Shown one piece after another: positions 43,448-52,406 of a DNA stretch of 64,000 bases. The notes beneath the pieces are model-generated. The model was not told the origin of the DNA. It saw nothing but the letters and a program-made list of their open reading frames with translations, and did not search any database. Source of the stretch: an uncultured Verrucomicrobia subdivision 3 bacterium (lineage in GTDB: Bacteria > Verrucomicrobiota > Verrucomicrobiia > Limisphaerales > UBA11358); NCBI GenBank assembly GCA_903922735.1, contig CAIXUZ010000020.1:62001-126000 (forward strand), in the 5' to 3' direction. How positions within the stretch are numbered: position 1 is the stretch's first letter; each line of letters starts with the position of its first letter. Made by a program: the position numbers and the translations under genes.

Positions 43448-46075
43448 ATGACTGAACCCGCCATCACCCCAGAGTTGGTTGCCAAGCACAACCTCACGCC
43501 GGAAGAATATGCCCACGCCGTGGCCATCCTCGGCCGCACGCCGAGCTACACCGAGCTCGGCATCTTTTCCGTGATGTGGAGCGAGCATTGCAGCTACAAA
43601 AACACCAAGCCGCTGCTCAAGACCTTCCCCACCAAGTCGCCCAAGATTCTCGTCGGCGCGGGCGAGGAAAACGCCGGCATCATTGACATCGGCGACGGCA
43701 TTGCCATCGCGTTCAAGATCGAATCGCACAACCATCCGAGCGCGGTCGAGCCGTTTCAGGGCGCCACCACCGGCGTCGGCGGCATCGTGCGCGACATCTT
43801 CACGATGGGCGCGCGCCCCGTCTGCGCGGTGAACTCGCTGCGCTTCGGGCCGATCACTTCGGATGTAGGAGACGACGTGAGGAGTCTCAAATCAAATTCC
43901 GAAAGGGAGAGTCTCGTCACCTCGACTTCTGCAAAGGGAGAAACGGATTCCGCTCCTGGGCAAGCCCGGACGCTTTCGGATTCAAGTGCGGCTGGAACCA
44001 AGAACCACCCTCTCCCCGGGGGAGAGGGCCGGGGTGAGGGCGGGCAAAACCCTGCCGCCGAAGGCGCAAACTCTGAAATCGCAAATCGCAAATCGCAAAT
44101 CGCAAATAACAAGCGATTGTTCGCCGGCGTCGTCAGCGGCATCGCCCATTATGGCAATTGCTTCGGCATCCCGACCGTCGCGGGCGAGGTGTATTTCGAT
44201 AAGACGTATCAGGGCAACCCGCTCGTGAACGCGTTCTGCCTCGGCGTGCTGCGGCATGAACAGATCACGCGCGGCGCGGCCAAGGGCGTGGGCAATCCCG
44301 TGTTCTACGTCGGTCCGGCCACGGGTCGCGACGGCCTCGCGGGCGCGGCGTTTGCGTCGCAGGATTTGACCGAGGAATCTTCCGAGCAGCAGCGCGGCGC
44401 GGTGCAGGTCGGCGATCCGTTCATGGAAAAACTCGTCTGCGAAGCGTGCCTCGAACTCCTCGCCACCGGCGCGGTCGCCGGCATGCAGGACATGGGCGCG
44501 GCCGGGTTGACCTGTTCCACCTGCGAAATGGCGGCGCGCGCCGGCACCGGCATCGAGATCGAATTGGATAAAGTCCCGCAGCGCGCGGCGAACATGAGCA
44601 GCTACGAGCTCATGCTCTCGGAATCGCAGGAGCGCATGCTCATCGTCGTCCACAAGGGCCGCGAAGAGGAAGTGAAGCGCATTTTCGACAAGTGGGATCT
44701 GCCGTGGTCGGAAATCGGCATCATCACCGACACCGGCCACATGAAGGTGCGTCACGGTGGCAAACTCGTCGTGGACATCCCCGCGAAGAAGATCGCCGAC
44801 GAATCGCCGGTCTATCAGCGCGAAGGTGTTGAACCCGCCTATCTCAAAGATGTCCGCGCCTTCCGCCTCGCCGGCATTTCCGACACCACGTCGCCTGTCG
44901 AAGATTTGAAAAAGCTTTTGGCGTGGCCGAGCATCGCTTCCAAGAACTGGGTCTATCGCCAATACGATCATCAGGTCCGCGACGGCTCGGTCGTCCTGCC
45001 CGGCAGCGACGCCGCCGTCATCCGCATCAAAACGGACTCCTTGCCCGTGATGAGCGCGGAGCTTGCCGCCAAAGTCGGCGATCCGACCGTTTCTGATAAG
45101 TTGATCGCCATGACCGTGGATTGCAACGGCGGCTACGTTTATCTCGATCCCTACGAAGGCGCGAAAATCGCCGTGGCCGAGGCCTGCCGCAATCTCGCCT
45201 GCTCCGGCGCTTTGCCGCTCGGCGCAACCGACAACCTCAACATGCCCAGCCCGCTCAAGCCCGAGCTGTTCTGGCAGATCAAGGAATCCGTGCGCGGCCT
45301 GGCCGAAGGTTGCCAGGCCTTCAACGCGCCCGTCACCGGCGGCAACTGCTCGCTCTACAACCAGAATCCCGCCGGCCCGATTGACCCCACGCCCACCATT
45401 TCCGTCGTCGGCCTCATCGAGAAGCTCGAGCACGTCACCACCCAATGGTTCAAGGACGAGGGCGACGCCATCATCCTGCTCGGCTCCGCGGTGGAAGCCA
45501 CCCCGTTGCAAGGCCTCGGCGGCAGCGCGTATTTGCAAGTCGTCCACGGCCAGAAAAACGGGTCGCCGCCGCGCTGCGATCTCGAAGTCGCCCGGACGCT
45601 CCACACCACGCTCATCGGCCTGATCCAATCCGGCCTCGTGAAGAGCGCGCACGATTGCAGCGAAGGCGGCCTCGCCGTCGCGCTCGCCGAAAGCTGCATC
45701 AGCCAGCTCATCGCCCGCGAAACCCCGCGCCTCATCGGCGCGACGATTGATCTTTCATCGGTGGGGCGAGCGTCCTCGCGAGCCGGTCAATCCGACCCCC
45801 TCTCCGCCGTTGGGGGAGAGGGACGGGGTGAGGTGGCTCTTCGCCTCGATGCCTTGATGTTCGGCGAAACCCAATCCCGCATCGTCATCAGTTGCAAACC
45901 GCTCGACGCCGTAAAGGTGGTCGAACGCGCGAAGCTCATGGGCGTGCCCGCCGTGCAAATCGGCCAAGTCGGCGGCGACCAGTTGACGGTGAAGACCGCC
46001 ACCGGCGAATTCTCCGCCCCCCTCACCGAATTGCACGACGCCTGGTGGAACAGCATCGCCCGCGCGATGGCGTAA
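43448..46075 (+). CDS. purL: phosphoribosylformylglycinamidine synthase subunit PurL with two repeat-encoded inserts
   Basis: An 875-residue protein; small-type PurL is ~720-760, so about 100-120 residues are extra. Seen: [57 protein letters not shown] sequence, [18 protein letters not shown], and the second-half NCSLYNQN and [11 protein letters not shown]. Insert 1 (residues ~139-220) lies between SLRFGPI and [15 protein letters not shown], and insert 2 (~771-797) between ATIDLSS and [11 protein letters not shown]. Both positions are surface loops in known PurL structures by alignment logic. Its 3' end is duplicated 589 bp downstream. Confidence 0.94.
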   Translation: MTEPAITPELVAKHNLTPEEYAHAVAILGRTPSYTELGIFSVMWSEHCSYKNTKPLLKTFPTKSPKILVGAGEENAGIIDIGDGIAIAFKIESHNHPSAVEPFQGATTGVGGIVRDIFTMGARPVCAVNSLRFGPITSDVGDDVRSLKSNSERESLVTSTSAKGETDSAPGQARTLSDSSAAGTKNHPLPGGEGRGEGGQNPAAEGANSEIANRKSQIANNKRLFAGVVSGIAHYGNCFGIPTVAGEVYFDKTYQGNPLVNAFCLGVLRHEQITRGAAKGVGNPVFYVGPATGRDGLAGAAFASQDLTEESSEQQRGAVQVGDPFMEKLVCEACLELLATGAVAGMQDMGAAGLTCSTCEMAARAGTGIEIELDKVPQRAANMSSYELMLSESQERMLIVVHKGREEEVKRIFDKWDLPWSEIGIITDTGHMKVRHGGKLVVDIPAKKIADESPVYQREGVEPAYLKDVRAFRLAGISDTTSPVEDLKKLLAWPSIASKNWVYRQYDHQVRDGSVVLPGSDAAVIRIKTDSLPVMSAELAAKVGDPTVSDKLIAMTVDCNGGYVYLDPYEGAKIAVAEACRNLACSGALPLGATDNLNMPSPLKPELFWQIKESVRGLAEGCQAFNAPVTGGNCSLYNQNPAGPIDPTPTISVVGLIEKLEHVTTQWFKDEGDAIILLGSAVEATPLQGLGGSAYLQVVHGQKNGSPPRCDLEVARTLHTTLIGLIQSGLVKSAHDCSEGGLAVALAESCISQLIARETPRLIGATIDLSSVGRASSRAGQSDPLSAVGGEGRGEVALRLDALMFGETQSRIVISCKPLDAVKVVERAKLMGVPAVQIGQVGGDQLTVKTATGEFSAPLTELHDAWWNSIARAMA
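43866..44110. repeat. composite repeat insert 1 inside purL
   Basis: From left: GTAGGAGACGACGTGAGGAG with a later complementary GGGAGAGTCTCGTCACCTCG, then CGCTTTCGGATTCAAGTGCG which matches the rsmA element, then the stem CCCTCTCCCCGGGGGAGAGGG with GCCGGGGTGAGGG. Last come five 7-bp units at 44,076-44,110 (AAATCGC four times, then AAATAAC). All stays open in the purL frame. Confidence 0.9.
45760..45836. repeat. composite repeat insert 2 inside purL
   Basis: GGTGGGGCGAGCGTCCTCGC then GAGCCGG, a copy of the repeat seen at 27,292 and 51,914. It is followed by CCCCCTCTCC, a short loop, and GGGGGAGAGGGACGGGGTG, the same stem type as in rsmA, Nudix and the kinase. Open in the purL frame. Confidence 0.88.
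45962..46073. repeat. 112-bp direct repeat, left copy (3' end of purL)
   Basis: Matches 46,551-46,662 with two substitutions by eye (ACC/AGC and GAATTGC/GAACTGC). It encodes the last 37 residues of PurL, ending NSIARAMA. The right copy also ends at the same codon plus a stop. Confidence 0.97.
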
Positions 46076-46079
46076 AATT

Positions 46080-46244
46080 TTGAATTATGGGACGAATCCG
46101 CCGCGCCATGTTCACGTCGAGACGGACAAGGGCAAGCTGATTGGCCGTTTTGATTTGCAAACCCGGCGCGGGATGGAAGGTTGGCAGCCGGACAAAAAAC
46201 TGTTAAAGTTGATTACCGATTTGGAAAACGAAGGCCGCCTATGA
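46080..46244 (+). pseudogene. truncated DUF4160-like gene
   Basis: A frame reading NYGTNPPRHVHVETDKGKL and then IGRFDLQTRRGMEGW to a TGA at 46,242-46,244. DUF4160 proteins carry a PPHxHV motif like this one, but start 15-25 residues earlier. Here the 5' part is missing, replaced by the end of purL; a TTG at 46080 could still start it. The stop overlaps the DUF2442 ATG. DUF4160 and DUF2442 genes commonly occur as a pair. Confidence 0.5.
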
Positions 46245-46534
46245 AATCATTGACCAACCTCAAGAAACCGTTCGGCACTGCCAGGATGGTGCGCATTAAA
46301 AGCGTCCGCTATCTGGCGTGGGAAGACGCCTTTGACGTGGAATTTGACGACGGTTTGAGCTTTCTGGAACCGCACGCTACCATCCGCAAGGCCAACAAAA
46401 TTGCCGCCAAAGCCGAACCGGTGGAGATTGTCCTCGAAGCCGAATGTCGCATCGGGTTTGACGTGCATTACGACAACGGCCAGACCGCCGAAGTCTCTTG
46501 GGCCTTCATCCGCGAACTGCCGCCGAAGAAATAA
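46241..46534 (+). CDS. DUF2442 family protein
   Basis: A 97-residue protein. Seen: RIKSVRYLAWEDAFDVEFDD and GLSFLEPHATIRKANKIA, followed by VHYDNGQTAEVSWAFIREL. This matches the DUF2442 pattern (VxxxxxxxLxVxFxDG). The ATG overlaps the stop of the DUF4160-like frame. The pair is suspected, but not proven, to be a toxin-antitoxin-like unit. It ends 16 bp before the right direct repeat. Confidence 0.75.
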   Translation: MKSLTNLKKPFGTARMVRIKSVRYLAWEDAFDVEFDDGLSFLEPHATIRKANKIAAKAEPVEIVLEAECRIGFDVHYDNGQTAEVSWAFIRELPPKK

Positions 46535-46550
46535 CATGGTAAAGCTACGG

Positions 46551-46662
46551 GGCCAAGTCGGCGGCGACCAGTTGACGGTGAAGACCGCCAGCGGCGAATT
46601 CTCCGCCCCCCTCACCGAACTGCACGACGCCTGGTGGAACAGCATCGCCCGCGCGATGGCGT
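46551..46662. repeat. 112-bp direct repeat, right copy (partial purL duplicate)
   Basis: Second copy of the purL 3' end (see 45,962). It has no start codon of its own for the PurL frame that makes sense and is presumably silent. It marks the right edge of the inserted cassette. Confidence 0.97.
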
Positions 46663-46694
46663 GAACCAGCTTTTCAAGCCACGAAATTTTGGGG

Positions 46695-47794
46695 ATGACT
46701 ACCATCGGCCTAAAACCATCCGCGCCGGCAATTTATTCCCATACCGGCTTGCGGGGGATTGCCGCGATGTATGTCGTTATGTTTCATCTGGGGGGGGTGA
46801 AACCGATTTCCAAGCGGCCAATGCATTCTTTCAATTCTTTCATTGGGGCGGTTATGCGGTGGATCTGTTTTTTATCTTGAGCGGCTTTATTTTGAACTGG
46901 GTTTACCTTTCAAACGCGATTCAAATGAACTGGTCGTCTTACTTGCGGGCGCGGATAGCCAGGATTATCCCGCTTTATTATTTGACCATAATTTTTTGTG
47001 CGGCCGTGATTGTTTATAAGCTGGTTAGGTATGGATCCACTTATGGCAACCTGGAATTTCCGAAAGATTATGTGTTAAACATTCTATTGCTTTCCGGCAT
47101 CGTCAGCGGTTGGGAACACACCATAAATGTTCCGTCATGGTCAATCAGCGTTGAGTTTTTTTGCTATCTGGCGGTCTTTCCCCTGCTGTTTTTGTTGAAG
47201 AGGTTTTTGACGGGCAAACCGTACGCCGTGCCTGCCTTGATCGTGATGGCCGGTATCAGCACCCTGGGGCTGGTGACTTGCTATAATCTGGCTCCCGTTC
47301 CGATCTGGCATTGGCATTGGGATGCCAGTTGGTTGGCTCGGGGCATTTGGGGGTTTTCGACCGGATTTTTTCTGTGCTCTCTTCACCAGAAAACTACATT
47401 CTGGAAGCCGGGCGGTGCTTTAATTGACTGCGTGTATTTAATCTCCATCGGCATGTTTTTCCTCGTCGTCTTCAAATTCATGCCCAGTCAGCATGTGCTT
47501 TATGCCCTGCCTTTTCTCGTCTTTTTCTCTGCCACCGACCGGGGCTTGGCGGCCGGCCTGTTAAAAACGAAACCGTTTCAATGGCTGGGCGAGCGATCCT
47601 ATTCAATCTACCTGTGGCATATGGTTTGCCTGGGCAGTTATACTTATTTCCTCCATGCCCGCCTGTCGGAATTCGGCTACGACCTGGTTGTGCTGGCTTT
47701 AATTCTCGGAATTTCTGAATTGTCGTATCGCTTTTTTGAATGCCCATGCCGGGAATACCTTCGGAAGTTTCCCCGTCCTGTCTCTCCGGGCTGA
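46695..47794 (+). pseudogene. acyltransferase 3 (OafA/YrhL-type) gene interrupted by a frameshift at a G8 tract
   Basis: Frame one from ATG 46,695 gives HTGLRGIAAMYVVMFHLGG, the family's N-terminal motif with His. It then runs off frame at a run of eight G at 46,790-46,797. The correct continuation, GGYAVDLFFILSGFILNWVY, is in another frame. It runs to 47,794 with ~10 helices, SISVEFFCYLAVFPLL and GERSYSIYLWHMV. One extra G would join the two parts. These enzymes O-acylate surface sugars. The cause may be mutation, slippage (phase variation) or a sequencing error. Confidence 0.8.
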
Positions 47795-48029
47795 TTAGAG
47801 CATTGACAGAAAAGAGGTGGCGATGGGCGGCGAAGATTTTTGGTTTTTGGCGAGGCTTCCGTGAAGGCGCAGGGTTGAAACCCCTGTAACTGAGCGGAAA
47901 CGAAGCCCAAAGCCAAAAAGACCGCTGCCACTTGGATAACCATCCCATCGCTACATATTTGATGGATATGCTCTAACCGTGGGCTTATGAAATTGAACCC
48001 CGCTGCCCGGCCAGCATGGTCCTTGGCGC
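47795..48029. other. spacer after the acyltransferase gene
   Basis: No gene is supported. Content includes GTGAAGGCGCAGGGTTGAAA-type low-complexity sequence and the left edge of the 342-bp tandem repeat. Confidence 0.4.
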
Positions 48030-48836
48030 CGGTCACGTCGCATCGCCGTCGCTGCCATTTCTGTTTGCCGACACCAGCGACGCGGCGCGCGTTCGTTGGA
48101 ATCGCGACCGTCTGCCGCACCGCGAAAAATTGTCGTCGTAATTTAGCCCATCCAACGCTGCGGAGCAGCGCGCGATAATAGCCCATGGCGCGAGCTATGG
48201 GTTCAGGGTTCAAAACGGAAAAGCTCCAGCAGGAGCGGCAGAAAAAACCGATGCCGTCTTCTTTCGCCGCTCTGCGGCTTGATTTGTTATACGATCACAC
48301 CCACGGCTGACGCCGTGGGCTGCTTTCTCCCCCCGCTCCGCGGCTGACAAAGCCACCGTGGTCTTTTCCGCCGGCCACGTCGCATCGCCGTCGCTGCCAT
48401 TTCTGTTTGCCGACACCAGCGACGCGGCCTTGGTGCGCTGGAACCGCGACCGTCTGCCGCACCGCGAAAAATTGTCGTCGTAATTTAGCCCATTCAACGC
48501 TGCGGAGCAGCGCGCGATAATAGCCCATAGCGCGAGCTATGGGTTCAGGGTTCAAAACGGAAAAGCTCCGGCAGGAGCGGCAGAAAAAACCGATGCCGTC
48601 TTCTTTCGCCGCTCTGCGGCTTGATTTGTTATACGATCACACCCACGGCTGACGCCGTGGGCTACTTTCTCCCGCCGCTCCGCGGCTGACAAAGCCACCG
48701 TGGTCTTTTCCGCCGGCCGCGTCAAATAGCCGACGGTGAAATTCCTGTTTGCAGACACGAGTGGCGAAGCGTTATCTCGCTGGAAGTCCTGGCGGCCAGC
48801 CACCGACCATCTGCCGCCCCGAGAAAAATTGCCGTA
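48030..48836. repeat. 342-bp tandem repeat, two full units and a diverged third
   Basis: CACGTCGCATCGCCGTCGCT recurs exactly 342 bp apart at 48,034 and 48,376; CCGCCGGCC recurs at 48,368 and 48,710. Each unit holds a short plus-strand frame (FLFADTSDAARVRWNRD... ending REKLSS stop), then hairpins such as CCCACGGCTGACGCCGTGGG, GCTCCAGCAGGAGC and CGCTCCGCGG. The third unit keeps FLFADTSGEALSRW and PPREKLP. Minus-strand frames starting MNPEPIARAMGYY are spurious. Confidence 0.88.
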
Positions 48837-48911
48837 GCGGCTTTCGGCAGAAAGCCGCCATCTAATAAGCCCCGGAGAATTTTGCGGCGCTCTGCCGGGC
48901 CGCCGCTATCG

Positions 48912-49817
48912 TTAATTGGTCGGCTTGAACCGGTTGAGAATCTCGTGCCGCGGCACCGCTTGTTTCTTGAGCGTTTCCTGCCGTTCCGTCACCCCCTGGC
49001 CGTAGGTTGTGGGCGGATTGGGATTGCGATACAGCACGCCGGTGTAAAGCTTGGTGCCGTATTCCCGCGCCAGTTCGGTCGCTTTCGCCCGGTCGGCAGT
49101 GTCGTGCCCCATCGCTTCCAAACTCTGCATGTTCGTCTTGTGCGCCTTGAGCTGCTGATCCTCCATGCCGTAAGTCACACAGGGCGATTGGACATTGATG
49201 AAGGCAAAGCCGGGGAAACGGATGCCTTCCTCGATGATCTTGGCCAGGCCGGTCATGTCCGCCGGCGTGCCTTGGGCCACATACGACGCGCCATAGCCCA
49301 TGACGTAGAGCAGGGGATTCACCGGGTCCTCGAGGCTGCCGAAGCTGGACGTCACGGTCTTGCGCCCGCGTTGCGAAGTGGGCGAGAGCTGGCCTTTGGT
49401 GAGCCCGTAAATCTGGTTGTCCATCACGATGTAGGTGATGTCAATGTTGCGCCGGACGGCATGCGCCACATGGCCGCCGCCGATGGAGAAACCGTCGCCG
49501 TCGCCGCTCGCCACCAGCACCAGGAGTTCCGGGTTGGCCAGCTTGATGCCCTGGGCAATCGGCAGGGAACGGCCATGCACGGTGTTGAAGCCGTAAGCCG
49601 TGGTGTAGCCTGGGATGCGGCTCGAGCAGCCGATGCCGGAGACAAACGCGATTTCATGCGGCGGCCGGCCGATGTTGGCCAGGGCGCGCGTGATGGCGGT
49701 GACGACGCCGAAATCGCCGCAGCCGGGGCACCAGATGGGCTTGAGGTCGCTCTTGAAATGGCCGGCCTGAAATTTGGTCAGCGAAATCGGTTTCGCAATG
49801 GGTTCGAGCGTGTTCAT
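48912..49817 (-). CDS. 2-oxoacid:ferredoxin oxidoreductase, beta (TPP) subunit
   Basis: A 301-residue thiamin-diphosphate subunit. Seen: WCPGCGDFGVVTAITRAL and FVSGIGCSSRIPGY with cluster/TPP-associated Cys, and the TPP/Mg motif SGDGDGFSIGGGHVAHAV...NIDI. MDNQIYGLTKGQLSPTS is diagnostic. With the alpha subunit it oxidatively decarboxylates a 2-oxoacid (2-oxoglutarate or pyruvate group) and reduces ferredoxin. It is 33 bp downstream of the alpha gene. No ferredoxin-type delta gene is beside it. Confidence 0.93.
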   Translation of the reverse strand: MNTLEPIAKPISLTKFQAGHFKSDLKPIWCPGCGDFGVVTAITRALANIGRPPHEIAFVSGIGCSSRIPGYTTAYGFNTVHGRSLPIAQGIKLANPELLVLVASGDGDGFSIGGGHVAHAVRRNIDITYIVMDNQIYGLTKGQLSPTSQRGRKTVTSSFGSLEDPVNPLLYVMGYGASYVAQGTPADMTGLAKIIEEGIRFPGFAFINVQSPCVTYGMEDQQLKAHKTNMQSLEAMGHDTADRAKATELAREYGTKLYTGVLYRNPNPPTTYGQGVTERQETLKKQAVPRHEILNRFKPTN

Positions 49818-49850
49818 GATAATTTTTCTTTCTTAAATGGTTTCGCCGGG

Positions 49851-51641
49851 TCAGTTTTCGCCGGCTTCGGGTTGTTGCTGGCCGCTTTGAATGGCGACGA
49901 CCATTTCGCGGAGCTTTTCCAATACTTCCGTGGGCAGGATGGGATTGGACCCGCTCTTGGCGAACGCCTTGACGTGCGCCGGCAAATCCACATTCATTCG
50001 CACGATGCGATAGAGTTGCGCCTGATAGGATTGTTCGATGAACAAGCCGCGCTGGACGGATGCGAAGAAGTCCTGATAGACCGTTTCGGCCACCGGATAC
50101 AGCAGCGTGGGCACGAGCAGTTTCACCTGCAAGCCCTCCGCCTGCGCCAGCCGCAGGGCTTCGCGGGCCACGCCGGCCACGCTGCCCCAGCTCACCATGC
50201 CGATGGGTGCTTTGGGGTCGCCTTCGATGGTGAAGAGATCGCGGCGGCTCTTCAGCGGATTGAATTTGTTGAACCGCTTCTCATTCATGCGCGCGTGGAT
50301 TTCGCCGCTGGCGGTCGGGCGGCCTGATTCACTGTGCTCGATGCCGGCCGCGAGATAGTTGCCGCCGAGCATGCCGGGATGGCTGATCGGGCTGATGCCG
50401 GATTCGGTCAGTTTGAAGCGCACGTAATTCGTCAGTTCCGCCCCGCTGGGCTGCCGCCGCTCGATGATCTGGAATTTCGAGGTGTCAATGGGGTCGAAGG
50501 TCTCCTTGCGTTGCGCGATCTCCTGGTCCGAGAGCACGATCACCGGCGTCTGATAATATTCAGCCAGATTAAAGGCTTCCACCGTGACGCCGAAAATGTC
50601 GGCGACACTCGTGGGCGCCAGCACCGGCCGCAGGCAGTCGCCGTGCGCGGAAAATGCCGCCTGGAACAGATCCGATTGCTCCGCCTTCGTCGGCATGCCC
50701 GTGGAGGGTCCGCCGCGCATGACGTTCACGCACACGAGCGGCAGTTCGGCCAGGCTCGCCAGGCCGAGAATCTCGGTCTTCAGCGACATGCCGGGGCCGG
50801 AGGTGGCGGTCATCGCCTTTTTGCCGGCGAACGAAGCCCCGACCACGGCGCCGATGCCCGCGATCTCATCCTCCGCCTGCAACACCGTCCCGCCATACTT
50901 CCAGATCTCGCGCTCGAGATATTGCATGATCTCCGTCGAGGGCGTGATCGGGTAGCCGCCGAAAAACGTGCAGCCGGCAAAAATGGCGGCCGCCGCGCAC
51001 ATGTCGTTGCCATCCGTCAGGAGCTTGGTCGTGCGGCCGGCGGGCGGGGTGGACAGCTTGCGGTCTTCCTTGAGCGGATTGGCTTCCGCGAAATCCAGTC
51101 CGGCCTGGAACGCCCGGACGTTGCCTTCCACCACGGTCGCGCCTTTCTTCGCAAACTTTTTGCGGATGCCGGCCAGCATGCTCTCGCGGCCGATGCCGAA
51201 CCAGCCCGCGAGCAGCCCGGCGATGACGATGTTTTTGGCCTTGTCGGTGCCGGCATGGGTCGCGGCCATCTCGGTGATCGGCACGCTGAAGACGATGGCC
51301 GGTTTCACGCCTGGCAGCGGCAGCTTGTCCGGCGCGACGCCGGTGTTGCTCTCGTAGATCACAATCGTCGCGGCTTCGACGGGCAGCTCCGCGCCGAATC
51401 GGCGGAAATCATCCCAGTTCAGCGCCACCGCCACGTCGAGCGGGCCGTTGGGATTCAGCACCGGCTGGGTCGCCAGCCGCAGCCGGCACGAAGCCTCGCC
51501 GCCGCGGATCTGCGAGCCGAAGCTCTTCGTCATGACGCAGTGATAACCTTCCAGCGCCGCCGCCGTGAGCAGCGATTCGCCCGCTGAAATCACGCCGTCG
51601 CCGCCGGACCCGGCAATGCCGATAATCAAATCTTCACTCAT
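49851..51641 (-). CDS. 2-oxoacid:ferredoxin oxidoreductase, fused gamma-alpha subunit
   Basis: A 596-residue chain. Residues ~1-185 are the gamma domain (IIGIAGSGGDGVISAGE; KSFGSQIRGGEASCRLRL), followed by the alpha pyrimidine-binding domain (LLTDGNDMCAAAAIFAGC; GGYPITPSTEIMQYLE; TATSGPGMSLKTEILGLA). The C-terminal domain binds substrate (PMVSWGSVAGVAREAL-type). The gamma-alpha fusion is usual in KorA/VorA-like enzymes. It is first in a two-gene operon with the beta subunit. Substrate likely 2-oxoglutarate, not proven. Confidence 0.92.
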   Translation of the reverse strand: MSEDLIIGIAGSGGDGVISAGESLLTAAALEGYHCVMTKSFGSQIRGGEASCRLRLATQPVLNPNGPLDVAVALNWDDFRRFGAELPVEAATIVIYESNTGVAPDKLPLPGVKPAIVFSVPITEMAATHAGTDKAKNIVIAGLLAGWFGIGRESMLAGIRKKFAKKGATVVEGNVRAFQAGLDFAEANPLKEDRKLSTPPAGRTTKLLTDGNDMCAAAAIFAGCTFFGGYPITPSTEIMQYLEREIWKYGGTVLQAEDEIAGIGAVVGASFAGKKAMTATSGPGMSLKTEILGLASLAELPLVCVNVMRGGPSTGMPTKAEQSDLFQAAFSAHGDCLRPVLAPTSVADIFGVTVEAFNLAEYYQTPVIVLSDQEIAQRKETFDPIDTSKFQIIERRQPSGAELTNYVRFKLTESGISPISHPGMLGGNYLAAGIEHSESGRPTASGEIHARMNEKRFNKFNPLKSRRDLFTIEGDPKAPIGMVSWGSVAGVAREALRLAQAEGLQVKLLVPTLLYPVAETVYQDFFASVQRGLFIEQSYQAQLYRIVRMNVDLPAHVKAFAKSGSNPILPTEVLEKLREMVVAIQSGQQQPEAGEN

Positions 51642-52406
51642 AGATTACCAATGCTCTTAAATTGTTCAGCCGGTCCGCTCACCCTCTATTGCCAAATCCC
51701 TGCTCTGTTTTACCAATTGTTTTGGGCGTTCTACCGCCGCCCCTGGCTCAGCCAGCCTCAATTTTGACCGTGCATCTCGTTTTCCTGCTCCCTTTCCTTG
51801 CGCCCGCGTGGATTAAACTTTGCAGGATTTGTCGGCCGCCGGGGCGGGCGTTCCATTCCGGGTGGCCCAAACCGGCCTTCATCCCGGCCCGGCCGATTGC
51901 TGCGAACTTCGCCGGGTGGGGCGCGCGTCCCCGCGAGCCGTCCCACTCTCTTTCGCGCCGTGTGTTGGATGTTGCATGTTACTGACGCCGTCCGGTTACC
52001 CGCCGATTTCCCTGATTTACGAAGTTTTTTTATTCTGCGCTAATCTGCGCCATCTGCGGGCAATCCCTGGAACGCCACCTGTACTTCTGCCTCCTGACTT
52101 CTGGGCGTTGGCTGTTGGTTGTTCCCCACGCCGCCATCTGCTCTCTGCCCTCGCTGTCTCGTTGTCCGTGGTCAGTAGTTCGTGGTGTTGCGCCCGTGCG
52201 GCACGCACTTTCAGCGTTTCAGCATTTGATTTGGATGTTTCCGCTTTCCGCTTTGCCCCCACCGCTTTCCTCTTCGCCCTCTTCGCGATCTTCGCGCGCC
52301 GCATCCCAACTAAAAACTAACAACTTAAAATGAAAAACTCCCCCTGAATGCTTTCAGCATTCTGAGCCCGCAAGCAAAGCCATTTCCCGTCAATGACCGT
52401 CGAAGA
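51642..52406. other. 765-bp repeat-rich spacer
   Basis: No gene is supported. It contains GGTGGGGCGCGCGTCCCCGC (51,912; repeat of the 27,292/45,760 type), GCTAATCTGCGCCATCTGCG, four 7-bp units at 52,159-52,186 (CGTTGTC, CGTGGTC, AGTAGTT, CGTGGTG), TTTCAGCGTTTCAGCATTTG (52,210), CTTCGCGATCTTCGCGCGCC and five 7-bp units at 52,308-52,342 (AACTAAA, AACTAAC, AACTTAA, AATGAAA, AACTCCC). The last block recurs after the Fic gene. Confidence 0.75.

Larger units (their letters stand above)
46074..46550 (+). mobile_element. inserted DUF4160-like/DUF2442 cassette flanked by direct repeats
   Basis: A 477-bp segment between two copies of the purL 3' end holds a short DUF4160-like reading frame and a DUF2442 gene. 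The arrangement is what is left when a segment enters the 3' end of a gene and restores that end. No integrase, transposase or att core is visible, so a duplication followed by capture is also possible. Confidence 0.65.

Noticed and set aside
43982..45652. 556-residue open frame antisense to purL
   Set aside because: GC-rich codon usage keeps the antisense frame open; no protein-like motifs, and purL motifs occupy the other strand.
45760..45836. Treating the purL inserts as introns or inteins
   Set aside because: No splice-block motifs, the inserts are short and open in frame, and they match repeats found in spacers.
47677..48555. Minus-strand frames beginning MNPEPIARAMGYY in the tandem repeat
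   Set aside because: They are translations of the palindromic repeat units, occur once per 342-bp unit, and have no independent coding signs.
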